DNA of 7,840 bases from Deltaproteobacteria bacterium (GCA_021825035.1 JAKAIQ010000097.1:1-7840), one strand, 5' to 3'; numbered from the stretch's first letter, positions 1 through 6,280 are shown. Notes: a model not told the origin generated them from the letters alone. Translations and numbers: made by a program.

Positions 1-415
1 ACAGAACGAGCAGGAAAAATCGGCCCTCGACTCGAAGATCGAAGAAAAAAAGGCCTCTCTTGACGCGACCGACGCGAGCGTAAAGGAAAAGACCGAATCC
101 CTCGGACGGCTTGCGGAGGAGGTTAGTGGCAAAAAGGCGGCTTGGGCCGCGGAGGCCGCGAAGGCGCTTGAATTGAGGAACTCGCTTATGGCGCAGCTTG
201 CGCCGGAGATAGCGAAAAAATACGAAAACATCAGGTCGAAAAGAGGCGGGGTGGGCATAGCCCTCGTGAAGGACGAAACCTGCCAGGGTTGCCACATTCA
301 CATACCGCCGCAGGTTTATATAATGCTGAGGAAAGGGGACGTGGAACTCCACACCTGTCCGCACTGCCACCGCATACTGTACGCCGAAATCGAAAACAAC
401 GCCGAGGCCGTTTGA
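1..415 (+). CDS. Coiled-coil / C4-type zinc ribbon protein, 3' part only
   Basis: The gene enters from the left edge. Its open frame runs from base 2 (137 visible codons) to the TGA at 413-415, so the start is outside the window. The first ~70 visible residues are rich in Lys, Glu and Ala with heptad-like spacing, typical of a coiled coil. The C-terminal part carries two CxxC knuckles, CQGC at visible residues 94-97 and CPHC at 119-122, with the sequence IPPQ between them. This order (long coiled coil, then a C4 zinc ribbon with a PPQ segment) is that of the zf-RING_7 family, formerly DUF164, a probable nucleic-acid or protein-binding factor whose exact role is not settled. The next gene starts 4 bases after the stop, so the two are probably co-transcribed. 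In related bacteria this family often precedes RNase H and rnpB, as here. The family call is firm and the function is not. Confidence 0.88.
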   Translation, partial: QNEQEKSALDSKIEEKKASLDATDASVKEKTESLGRLAEEVSGKKAAWAAEAAKALELRNSLMAQLAPEIAKKYENIRSKRGGVGIALVKDETCQGCHIHIPPQVYIMLRKGDVELHTCPHCHRILYAEIENNAEAV

Positions 416-419
416 CGCC

Positions 420-983
420 ATGCCCGCAAAGTCCGAAGAGCGGCTCGCGGCATTCCTCAGAGAACTCTCCGAGACCCTCGACTTAGACAGGACAATTAAA
501 AAACTTGATATTACCAGGCACGAGGCGCGGGAAATGCTTGCCGGCCTCGTGCCGGAAAGACGCGTCGAGCGCGCGGCGCATGGGGGCGCGTACGAGGTCT
601 TCGTCGACGGAGCGTCGCGCGGCAACCCCGGCCTTGCCGGGGCCGGAGTGGTCATCCGCGACGGCGAGGGCAACGTCGTCAAAAAACTCAGGCGTTACCT
701 CGGGGTCGTCACGAACAACGTGGCCGAGTACCAGGCCCTCGTGGCCGCCCTTGAAGCGGCAAGGGAACTGCGCATAGCGAGGATAAGGATATTCGCCGAT
801 TCCGAACTCATGGTGAAACAGCTTACCGGGGTATACAGGGTCAAAAGCCCGGAGCTCAAGCCGCTGTATGAAAAGGCGAGGGCTCTGCTCGAAGGATTCG
901 CGGGGTTCGAGATAAAACATGTATACAGGGAAGAGAACAGCGTCGCGGACAGCCTCGCCAACGAGGCCATTGACCGCAGATAA
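420..983 (+). CDS. rnhA: Type I ribonuclease H domain protein with N-terminal helical region
   Basis: The 187-residue product should cleave the RNA strand of RNA:DNA hybrids in the cytoplasm. All four carboxylates of the RNase HI active site are visible: D63 in FVDGASRGNPG, E103 in NNVAEYQAL, D127 in FADSELM and D177 in NSVADSLAN. The RNase H fold spans about residues 58-185. Residues 1-55 are an extra region predicted to be helical; part of it, about 25-45, could form a helix-turn-helix-like unit, but this is not a recognised hybrid-binding domain. The fold matches the short bacterial and archaeal 'reverse-transcriptase-like' RNase HI branch (RVT_3 type), which lacks the basic protrusion of the E. 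coli enzyme. The ATG lies 4 bases after the zinc-ribbon stop. The only upstream ribosome-binding element is a weak GAGG about 12 bases away, so translation is probably coupled to the upstream gene. The RNase H call is strong; the symbol is by family, not proven orthology. Confidence 0.9.
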   Translation: MPAKSEERLAAFLRELSETLDLDRTIKKLDITRHEAREMLAGLVPERRVERAAHGGAYEVFVDGASRGNPGLAGAGVVIRDGEGNVVKKLRRYLGVVTNNVAEYQALVAALEAARELRIARIRIFADSELMVKQLTGVYRVKSPELKPLYEKARALLEGFAGFEIKHVYREENSVADSLANEAIDRR

Positions 984-1007
984 CGGGTCGGGGCGCGTTT
1001 ATAAGCC

Positions 1008-1036
1008 TTTAAAATCGCCTTTTTTTGTGCTAATAT
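1008..1036 (+). promoter_or_regulatory. Sigma70-type promoter of rnpB
   Basis: TTTAAA at 1008-1013 (4 of 6 to TTGACA) and TAATAT at 1031-1036 (4 of 6 to TATAAT) are separated by exactly 17 bases. The predicted start of transcription, about 7 bases past the -10 box, falls at 1043. That coincides with the first bases of the RNase P RNA P1 helix. The agreement between promoter geometry and the RNA 5' end supports the call; neither hexamer is strong alone. Confidence 0.65.
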
Positions 1037-1040
1037 CTTA

Positions 1041-1440
1041 AAAACGCCGGAGGACGACAGGCGGCCGCCGCCGTTTTTTCAAGCGGCGGAGGAAAGTCCG
1101 GACACCGCAGGGCAGGGAGGTCGCTAACGGCGACCGGGGGCGACCCCAGGGAAAGGGCCACAGAAAACGAGACCGCCCGGCAAGGCGAAAGCCGTGCCGG
1201 GCAAGGGTGAAATGGCGGGGTAAGAGCCCACCAGCCTGCCGGGCGACCGGCAGGGCTCGGCAACCCCCTCCCGGTGCAAGGCCAAATAGGTTCCGCATGA
1301 AGGATCGCCCGTCCTTTTTCCTTCGGGAAGGGCGGAACGGGTTGGCCGCTCGAGGCCGGCGGCAACGCCGGACCCAGATGAATGGCAGCCGCCCCGCGAA
1401 AACGGGGCTACAAAATCCGGCTTACGGCGTCCTCCGGCGT
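1041..1440 (+). ncRNA. rnpB: RNase P RNA, bacterial class A
   Basis: This is the catalytic RNA of ribonuclease P, which removes 5' leaders from pre-tRNAs together with the RnpA protein. Conserved blocks occur in the right order: GGAGGAAAGTCCGGACACC at 1088-1106, GGTAAGAGCCCACC at 1219-1232, GCAAGGCCAAATAGG at 1276-1290, AGATGAATG at 1376-1384 and ACAAAATCCGGCTTAC at 1410-1425. Helix P1 is perfect over 12 pairs (1044-1055 with 1429-1440). P2 pairs 1060-1065 with 1388-1393, and P3 closes as a short hairpin (1068-1073 with 1084-1089). A GGU in the L15 region, about 1340-1342, is placed to bind the tRNA 3' CCA. The total length of about 400 nt is usual for class A. No internal defect is visible. 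It sits about 60 bases after the RNase H gene with its own promoter. Confidence 0.97.
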
Positions 1441-1446
1441 TTTTTA
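1429..1446 (+). terminator. Possible rnpB 3' end: P1 strand plus U tract
   Basis: The 3' strand of the RNase P RNA P1 helix runs straight into six T residues at 1440-1445. The resulting GC-rich helix followed by U6 resembles an intrinsic terminator. However, the pairing partner is about 370 bases upstream, so it is not a normal local hairpin. The T tract may instead only mark where the mature 3' end is trimmed. Confidence 0.35.
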
Positions 1447-1460
1447 TCGTTTTAAGGTTC

Positions 1461-1506
1461 CGCCGGATTCGGTGACGCGCTCCGGCGCGGGGTTAATCGT
1501 TTTTTT
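1461..1506 (+). terminator. Weak candidate terminator after rnpB
   Basis: CGCCGGA at 1461-1467 pairs perfectly with TCCGGCG at 1481-1487 around a 13-base loop. Seven T residues follow at 1500-1506. The 12 bases between stem and T tract are too many for a classical intrinsic terminator. An overlapping smaller hairpin (1476-1480 with 1485-1489) competes with the first. It could be backup termination between rnpB and the cyclase gene. No convincing promoter for the cyclase was seen in the rest of this 190-base spacer. Confidence 0.25.
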
Positions 1507-1641
1507 CAATGAATTACCGGGCGCCTGGAACGGCAAACACCGTAGATTGTTCTCCGCAGGGCAACCTCGTGTTGATCTTCAATCTCTCCTCTCCTGGCGG
1601 CGCCGCCTCTGCCCTGAACTCTGTCCTGGAGTATTTTGCCT

Positions 1642-3081
1642 GTGAAGATCGGCATCAAGATAAAGCTAACCCTCTTCCTCTCCGGGCTTTTTTTCGTCAC
1701 GGCCTTTCTGCTCGGAGTTATAATGATCGAGCATCAAAGAACCTCTCTCGAGGCCCAGATGCGGTCCCTCGCAGGCACGATAACCGATGAGTTCGCCGGT
1801 TACAGCAATATCCCCCTTCTTCAAAAAGACACGCTCGCCATGGAGCTTCTCGTCAAGGACGTTCTCAAATATCCCGGCATACGCGACGCCTATATCCTTG
1901 ACGACAACTTCATCGCCATGGCCCATAAGGGCAGGCGCGGGAACGACCCCGTGGTCTATATCGACAAAAAAATAATACAGGAGGCGATCGACTCCCAGGG
2001 GCCGCCCCCCTGGGTCATCGGCCGGGGGCGGCCTGGCCTGACTTTCGTCGCTCCGATAACTTTCCAGGGCACGACCGTCGGATATGCCGCGGTATCGTTC
2101 TCGAAGGAGTACATACGGAAGACTGTCCATGCCGCCATAAAAGACCTCGCGGCCATCGCGGCCATCGGCATGCTCGCGGCCACCCTCCTCTCCATATTCC
2201 TCGCCTCCGGCCTTCTTCGCCCGGTATTCAGGCTCCTCAAAGGCACGCAGGAGATATCCCTGGGCAACCTCGACTACAGGATCCCGGAGATACGAAAGGA
2301 CGAGCTCGGGGATCTCGTCAAATCCTTCAACAGGATGGCCTCGGAACTCAAAAAAAAGGAACTGCTCAAGGGCGTCTTCAACCGCTACGTGAGCCCTGTC
2401 GTGGCAGACGAGATATTGAAAGACCCGGGAAAGATAGCGCTCGGCGGGGAAAGAAGGGTCATAACGGTCTTTTTCGCCGACATACGCGGCTTCACCGCTT
2501 TTTCGGGCGGCCTCCAGCCTGAGGAGACGGTCGAGTTCCTGAACCGCCATTTCAGCCGCGTTACCGAGGCTATCTTCTGCTTCGGCGGAACGATAGACAA
2601 GTTCATCGGAGACGCGGTAATGGGCGTATTCGGCTCTCCGATCCGGAGCGACGCACATCTTGAGCAGGCCGTCAAGGCGGCGATGGCTGTGAAGAAGGCG
2701 ACTGAAAAAATCAACGCCTTGCGCGCCGAAAGAAACCTTGCGCCCGTGAACATCGGCATCGGGCTCGATTCCGGGACCGTCATCGTCGGGAATATGGGCT
2801 CGAATCTGCGCATGGACTATACGGCGGTCGGGGAAGCGGTGAACATGGCCTCGCGGCTTACGGGCATGGCCAGGGCCGGAGAGATACTCGTGACCGAGGC
2901 GGTTTACGGCGCGATCGGCGAGAACGTCGTCGCCCGGAGGATGCCCGACGCCCGGATAAAGGGGATCGACGCCGAAACGAGCCTGTACGACATTACCGGC
3001 CTAAGGGGCCGATGGCAGGAAGACGTCGAAAAGGCCCTTGCCGCGATTTACGGCCAGGAGAACGAAGAAGTTGCGCTTTAG
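1642..3081 (+). CDS. Membrane-bound class III adenylate cyclase (sensor-HAMP-cyclase)
   Basis: The 479-residue product should convert ATP to cAMP at the inner face of the cytoplasmic membrane in response to an extracytoplasmic signal. In order: a short basic N-terminus, a membrane segment at about 8-28, a periplasmic region at about 29-165 that ends in a Cache-like strand pattern, a second membrane segment at about 169-189, HAMP at about 189-241, and a catalytic domain at about 271-453. The metal-binding aspartates are D280 (FFADIRGFT) and D324 (FIGDAVMGVFG). The base-recognition pair is K320 and T394, as in bacterial class IIIb adenylate cyclases; a guanylate cyclase would have Glu and Cys. 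The transition-state residues N401 and R405 lie in AVNMASR. The start is not certain. GTG at 1642 lies 10 bases after a GGAG at 1628-1631. An in-frame TTG at 1636 lies only 4 bases after it. The 3' end overlaps the next gene by 11 bases. Confidence 0.9.
   Translation: MKIGIKIKLTLFLSGLFFVTAFLLGVIMIEHQRTSLEAQMRSLAGTITDEFAGYSNIPLLQKDTLAMELLVKDVLKYPGIRDAYILDDNFIAMAHKGRRGNDPVVYIDKKIIQEAIDSQGPPPWVIGRGRPGLTFVAPITFQGTTVGYAAVSFSKEYIRKTVHAAIKDLAAIAAIGMLAATLLSIFLASGLLRPVFRLLKGTQEISLGNLDYRIPEIRKDELGDLVKSFNRMASELKKKELLKGVFNRYVSPVVADEILKDPGKIALGGERRVITVFFADIRGFTAFSGGLQPEETVEFLNRHFSRVTEAIFCFGGTIDKFIGDAVMGVFGSPIRSDAHLEQAVKAAMAVKKATEKINALRAERNLAPVNIGIGLDSGTVIVGNMGSNLRMDYTAVGEAVNMASRLTGMARAGEILVTEAVYGAIGENVVARRMPDARIKGIDAETSLYDITGLRGRWQEDVEKALAAIYGQENEEVAL
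3056..3060 (+). promoter_or_regulatory. Ribosome binding site that sets the TPR lipoprotein start
   Basis: AGGAG inside the last codons of the cyclase gene lies 10 bases before the TTG at 3071. It has no such spacing to the earlier in-frame TTG at 3038. It therefore favours the shorter lipoprotein reading and suggests that ribosomes finishing the cyclase restart here. Confidence 0.55.
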
Positions 3082-3931
3082 AGGACTCGTCATAATAGCC
3101 GCTCTCGCGGCGCTGCTCGGCGGCTGCGGCCAGCTCGACGCGCGTTACCTCGAAGTCCGTCTTGCCCCGGATTACATAAGGGGGTCGGCGTACGCGAGGG
3201 CGAAGCTCCTTTACCGGGCCGGTTATCTTGTCGAAGCGAGGGAACTCGCCGAAGGCGTATCAAAGGAAGACCCTGATTACGCGGCGGCGCGCAGGCTCAC
3301 GGCCCGCATTGACGCGGTGCTGGGAAACATCGCCGAGAGGCACGCCGAGCTCGGCGAGGATTACGAGAAGGGCGGGATATACGCCCCGGCCCGGCGCGAA
3401 TACGAGGAGGCGCTGAGGCTCGACCCCGGCAACCGTACGGCCGGAAACAGGCTGAAGGACCTCGACGCCTCTCCCGGCGACGGAAACGCTCCGGAGGCGC
3501 AGCCGGTTCCGCCTCCTGCGCCATCCCCTGCTGCAAAAAAGAGCAGGGCCGATGAAAAGAGCTATCAATTAGACGACCCTTCTTTTACCGCGGCGATGCA
3601 CTACAACAAGGGAAGGCTTTTCCTCGCGTCCGGCGCGTACAACAAGGCCATAGAGGAGTTCAACCTTGTGCTCAAGTACGTCCCCGGTCACGCCGAAGCG
3701 AAGAAGCTCCTTGAAGAGGCGAAGGCCGCAAGGGAGACGGCCATCGAGAAACATCTCAAGAAGGGGATAGGTTATTTCGAGGCCGAACAGATGGAGCTTG
3801 CCATAAAGGAATGGGACATAGTCCTCGACCTCGACCCTGAGAACCGGTCGGCGTTGGACTACAGGTCGCGCGCCGAGGCCATCCTCAAGCAACTGAGAAA
3901 GATAAGGGAAAAGCAGTCGACCCGGTCTTGA
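3071..3931 (+). CDS. TPR repeat lipoprotein
   Basis: The 286-residue product looks like an envelope-anchored scaffold protein. From the TTG at 3071 it begins with MRFRG, a hydrophobic stretch, and LLGGC with Cys19. This fits a lipoprotein signal peptide cut before the Cys, although Gly at -2 is not the commonest lipobox residue. About four tetratricopeptide-like helix pairs follow, at about residues 38-69, 87-121, 173-207 and 224-258, several ending in the typical DP(G/E)N-like turn. A Pro/Ala-rich linker (about 133-165) separates the two repeat pairs. An in-frame TTG at 3038 would add 11 basic residues but has no ribosome binding site. The start overlaps the cyclase stop by 11 bases, so the pair is probably translationally coupled. 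No enzymatic motif is visible. A role as a partner in cyclase signalling or in envelope complex assembly is inference from position only. Confidence 0.82.
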   Translation: MRFRGLVIIAALAALLGGCGQLDARYLEVRLAPDYIRGSAYARAKLLYRAGYLVEARELAEGVSKEDPDYAAARRLTARIDAVLGNIAERHAELGEDYEKGGIYAPARREYEEALRLDPGNRTAGNRLKDLDASPGDGNAPEAQPVPPPAPSPAAKKSRADEKSYQLDDPSFTAAMHYNKGRLFLASGAYNKAIEEFNLVLKYVPGHAEAKKLLEEAKAARETAIEKHLKKGIGYFEAEQMELAIKEWDIVLDLDPENRSALDYRSRAEAILKQLRKIREKQSTRS

Positions 3932-3932
3932 A

Positions 3933-3959
3933 GGCCGCGCCCCTGTTCGGCGCGAAGCC
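3933..3959. terminator. Hairpin between two convergent stop codons
   Basis: GGC-CGCGCC at 3933-3941 pairs with GGCGCG at 3949-3954 and, after a two-base AA bulge, with GCC at 3957-3959; the loop is 7 bases. It lies in the 40 bases between the TPR gene stop (plus strand) and the fbp stop (minus strand), where a two-way terminator is expected. Neither strand has a T tract after it, so intrinsic termination is doubtful. Confidence 0.3.
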
Positions 3960-3971
3960 GTCCGCGTCGTC

Positions 3972-4979
3972 TCAGGCCTTCGGGCCGGTCTCTCCAGCCG
4001 TCTCTTTAAAAAACGCTTCGGCTTCGAGCACGTCCAGCCTGCTCCCGATTATGAGAGGGGTTCTCTGGTGCAATTCGGACGGCGTTATGTCGAGTATCCT
4101 CGTTTCGCCGTTTGACGCCCTGCCCCCGGCCTGCTCCGCGACAAAGGCGAGCGGGTTGGCCTCGTAAAGAAGACGGAGCTTTCCGTTAGTGGATTTTTTA
4201 TCGGCGGGATAAAGGAAGATGCCGCCCTTCAAGAGGTTGCGGTGAAAGTCCGCCACGAGCGAGCCGACGTAGCGGGCGCTACAGTCTTTTTCGTTTGCCT
4301 TGAGCCTTGCTATGTAGCGGCTCGTCGCTTCGGTCCAGCGCCTGCTGTTCCCTTCGTTTATGCTGTAAATCCTCCCCTTATCCGGCATTCTGATATTTTC
4401 GTGCGAAAGAAGGAACTCTCCGACGCCGGGGTCGAGGGTGAAGCCGTGCACTCCAAAGCCGGTCGTATAGACGAACATGGTGCTTGAGCCGTAAAGCACG
4501 TAGCCCGCGGCGGCCTGCCTTGCGCCGCATTTCAGGAAGTCGCCCGGAGCCGTCTCGGCGCGAGGCCCGTCGAGCCTGAGGACCGAAAAGATCGTTCCCA
4601 CGCTGATGTTCACGTCTATGTTGGAAGAGCCGTCGAGGGGATCGAAAAGCAGGAGATAATCTCCGCGGCAGGCCGGGTCTATCCTTATTATGTCCTCCTC
4701 TTCTTCGGAGGCCATTCCGGCCAGGTACCCGCCGCGCTCCATGGTCCTGATTATGGTCTCGTTGGCGAACTCGTCGAGCTTCTGCACCTCTTCGCCGTGG
4801 ACGTTTTTGTCGCCCGTTGCGCCGAGTATGTTCACGAGGCCCGCCCTATCGACTTCTCTGGAGATTATCTTGGCGGCAACCGCAAGGTCGGAAAAGAGGG
4901 CCGTGAAATTCCCCCTGGAATTTGGATATCGCCTCTGTTCTTCCAGGAGGAACCTGGTGAGGGTCATGCCCTTGGACAT
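3972..4979 (-). CDS. fbp: Fructose-1,6-bisphosphatase class I
   Basis: The 335-residue cytoplasmic enzyme hydrolyses fructose 1,6-bisphosphate to fructose 6-phosphate and phosphate, a committed step of gluconeogenesis that also serves sugar-phosphate regeneration. Class I hallmarks are clear: the N-terminal TLTRFLLEEQR (about 6-16), the VQKLDEFAN segment ending near 73, an acidic metal-binding run at about 92-96, the signature DPLDGSSNID from residue 113, YSINEGN at about 205-211, and KLRLLYEANP at about 267-276, whose Glu273 is the usual metal ligand. The length matches the family (about 330-340). I chose the ATG at 4979 because GGAG (minus strand, 4991-4988) lies 8 bases before it. The in-frame ATG at 4985 has only 2 bases of spacing. 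The gene is convergent with the TPR gene and has its own promoter about 140 bases upstream. Confidence 0.96.
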   Translation of the reverse strand: MSKGMTLTRFLLEEQRRYPNSRGNFTALFSDLAVAAKIISREVDRAGLVNILGATGDKNVHGEEVQKLDEFANETIIRTMERGGYLAGMASEEEEDIIRIDPACRGDYLLLFDPLDGSSNIDVNISVGTIFSVLRLDGPRAETAPGDFLKCGARQAAAGYVLYGSSTMFVYTTGFGVHGFTLDPGVGEFLLSHENIRMPDKGRIYSINEGNSRRWTEATSRYIARLKANEKDCSARYVGSLVADFHRNLLKGGIFLYPADKKSTNGKLRLLYEANPLAFVAEQAGGRASNGETRILDITPSELHQRTPLIIGSRLDVLEAEAFFKETAGETGPKA

Positions 4980-4987
4980 CGTCATTG

Positions 4988-4991
4988 CTCC
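4988..4991 (-). promoter_or_regulatory. Ribosome binding site that sets the fbp start
   Basis: GGAG on the minus strand is 8 bases before the ATG at 4979 and only 2 bases before the ATG at 4985. Normal spacing therefore selects the second ATG and removes two residues from the longest reading. Confidence 0.6.
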
Positions 4992-5006
4992 ATGTTCAAA
5001 GGTTTC

Positions 5007-5041
5007 GCGGGCCTCCGGACTCCCGGAGACCTTTAGCCCGC
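5007..5041 (-). promoter_or_regulatory. Nested hairpin in the fbp leader
   Basis: On the minus strand two perfect 6-base stems are nested. The outer GCGGGC (5041-5036) pairs with GCCCGC (5012-5007). The inner CTCCGG (5028-5023) pairs with CCGGAG (5018-5013) around a GAGT tetraloop. The inner stem is stacked directly on the outer one on one side, with a 7-base bulge (5035-5029) on the other. It ends about 16 bases before the fbp ribosome binding site, so it lies inside the predicted mRNA leader. It could affect translation or mRNA stability. It matches no riboswitch class known to me. Confidence 0.4.
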
Positions 5042-5128
5042 AAGTGGCCGCGTCTCAATCATCGCCTGGAGAGACGGCTCGCGGGTCTCAAGCCTCCGGC
5101 AGACCTCGAACGCCGGAAAAACGGAGCT

Positions 5129-5157
5129 ATTATAGCATGCCCTTTTTTTGCCGCCAG
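5129..5157 (-). promoter_or_regulatory. Extended -10 promoter of fbp
   Basis: On the minus strand TGCTATAAT (5137-5129) is a perfect extended -10 element, TGn followed by consensus TATAAT. At 17 bases of spacing the -35 position reads CTGGCG (5157-5152), only 3 of 6 to consensus, which is tolerated at extended -10 promoters. The predicted transcript start is near 5122, giving a leader of about 140 bases before fbp. The site lies in the spacer between fbp and the FmdE-like gene, so fbp can be expressed on its own. Confidence 0.7.
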
Positions 5158-5244
5158 TGAAAAATTTTTCGCGCCGGATGCCGGCCAGGGTGAAGAGCCT
5201 CGAAATCCGGGGATCGATGCCGGCGGCAGGACTCTTGCGGCTTG

Positions 5245-5919
5245 CTAATAGTCGGAGGACGCTGTCTTCGGGAACTTGAAGTCCTTTACGTCCTCGACCT
5301 CGAAAAGGCCGGGATAGTTCTCATCTTCGAGGAGTATCCTTTTGACGTTGCCCTGCCACATGGATATGAACTGGTCTTTCTGCTGTGTGGTTGCCGTGCC
5401 GCGGAGCACGTGCGGGATGAGCTCGTTCATCCTCGGGTCCTGGGGAAGCGCCTGCGGGTTGTAAACGACCTGGACGGCCTTGCCCGTATCTTCCCTCTGG
5501 AATATGAATGTATTGAACTGCATGTCTTTCGAGTCATAGAACAGCTTGTTATCCCTGCCCCATCTCCCGCCGAGCCCGTGAAACCCCGTGACCCCGCATG
5601 CGCCGGTTATGAACGATATGACCTGGCCCTGCGGCCCGTACGCGAGGTCCGATGGGCCGCCCTTTATGACGACCCTTATCTCCCCTCTTACCGGAAGCTC
5701 TGCCCCGTAAAGCGCTTTAAGGGCCTTTTGCGTCACTTTGTACGCCCCTGAAACAGCCGGGCAGGAATGCCCGGCGAGAAGAACCGCGTCGGTGTAATTG
5801 AATACGAACGCTTCCCCTTCGTTTTGCGCGCCGAGGATATACGCCAAAGGCTCTCTGAGCCTGATGGGTTCCACCCTGTCAAAAAAATCCTGACGCCAAT
5901 TCGTGCTTATTTTAGCCAT
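5245..5919 (-). CDS. FmdE-like domain protein of unknown function
   Basis: The 224-residue product is probably soluble; no signal peptide or membrane segment is seen. The best match from memory of motifs is the FmdE family, found beside formylmethanofuran dehydrogenase genes and in many bacteria without them. It has a GHSCP motif (His51, Cys53) followed by a helix ending in LKALYG, then a strand leading to TGACGV (Cys108), and then GRWGRDNKLFYDS and an NTFIFQRE strand. These parallel the GHxCP, DACG, FGKGN and tyrosine/Phe-strand elements of FmdE. His51, Cys53 and Cys108 could hold a metal. The C-terminal zinc ribbon of many FmdE proteins is absent. The ATG at 5919 is chosen because AGGAG (minus strand) lies 9 bases before it; the in-frame ATG at 5928 directly abuts that site. 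It is upstream of fbp on the same strand, but fbp has its own promoter. The family call is moderate; no function is claimed. Confidence 0.6.
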   Translation of the reverse strand: MAKISTNWRQDFFDRVEPIRLREPLAYILGAQNEGEAFVFNYTDAVLLAGHSCPAVSGAYKVTQKALKALYGAELPVRGEIRVVIKGGPSDLAYGPQGQVISFITGACGVTGFHGLGGRWGRDNKLFYDSKDMQFNTFIFQREDTGKAVQVVYNPQALPQDPRMNELIPHVLRGTATTQQKDQFISMWQGNVKRILLEDENYPGLFEVEDVKDFKFPKTASSDY

Positions 5920-5928
5920 CTTGAGCAT

Positions 5929-5933
5929 CTCCT
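5929..5933 (-). promoter_or_regulatory. Ribosome binding site that sets the FmdE-like start
   Basis: AGGAG on the minus strand is immediately adjacent to the ATG at 5928 (no spacer) but 9 bases from the ATG at 5919. The shorter reading, beginning MAKISTN, is therefore the likely protein. Confidence 0.65.
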
Positions 5934-6034
5934 GTTCGTTTATTGTTGTAATATCCGTTCCTGTTCCGGAAAGCCTGCCGCATGAGCCTTGAAGGTTCCG
6001 GCCACTTGCGGCCCTTTAACAGGGATTTATCTTT

Positions 6035-6238
6035 TTAGGGGCAATCTCCGGCCGCGCGCCCCGCGGCTTCCTTATAGCGGTCATGATACCACGCGGCGAG
6101 CGCCGGGGGCATCCCACGCGCTCCATAAACCCCGGCTCGGACTTTGCAGGCCGTCTTAAAGTCGTGGCTTGCCACATGGCGCTTCGTTTGTCGGCCAACC
6201 GGATAATGATATTTTAAACAGATTTCAATCATTAAAAA
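6035..6238 (-). other. Possible small ORF or coding relic
   Basis: A minus-strand frame ends at the TAA at 6035-6037. Its last ~45 residues look protein-like, with a run containing VYGARGMPPALAAWYHDRYKEA and mostly G or C at third codon positions. Its upstream part enters the AT-rich region, where the ATG at about 6231 and a further ATG upstream both lack a ribosome binding site. An overlapping second frame on the same strand is also open. I do not recognise a family. It may be a decayed gene fragment, a small gene, or chance in GC-rich DNA. Confidence 0.18.
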
Positions 6239-6246
6239 ACTGACAA

Positions 6247-6280
6247 ATGTCTTTTTTTCGCATTTTTTTTGCGACGACAT
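6247..6280. repeat. Nested T-rich inverted repeat
   Basis: ATGTC (6247-6251) pairs with GACAT (6276-6280), and inside it TCGCA (6258-6262) pairs with TGCGA (6270-6274) around seven T residues. The arms are short and the T runs of 7 and 8 bases are striking. It could be a regulator site, a weak terminator, or simply low-complexity sequence. Confidence 0.3.

Noticed and set aside
1030..1365. Open frames within the RNase P RNA on either strand
   Set aside because: The segment is fully explained by rnpB, with conserved blocks and perfect P1 pairing; such frames are common in GC-rich structured RNAs.
1446..1635. A promoter for the cyclase gene in the spacer after rnpB
   Set aside because: I looked for paired hexamers at 16-18 bases of spacing and found none good enough to report.
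1666..2658. A 330-codon open frame on the minus strand
   Set aside because: It lies wholly inside the cyclase gene, whose domains and catalytic residues are intact. The frame is a shadow of GC-rich codon use.
5242..5751. A 169-codon plus-strand frame opposite the FmdE-like gene
   Set aside because: It has no ribosome binding site or recognisable motif, while the minus strand has both.
5038..6011. A 13-base match in opposite orientation, CCGCAAGTGGCCG at 5038-5050 and its complement at 5999-6011, upstream of both minus-strand genes
   Set aside because: About one 13-base match is expected by chance in a window of this size. The two copies are also in opposite orientation relative to their genes.
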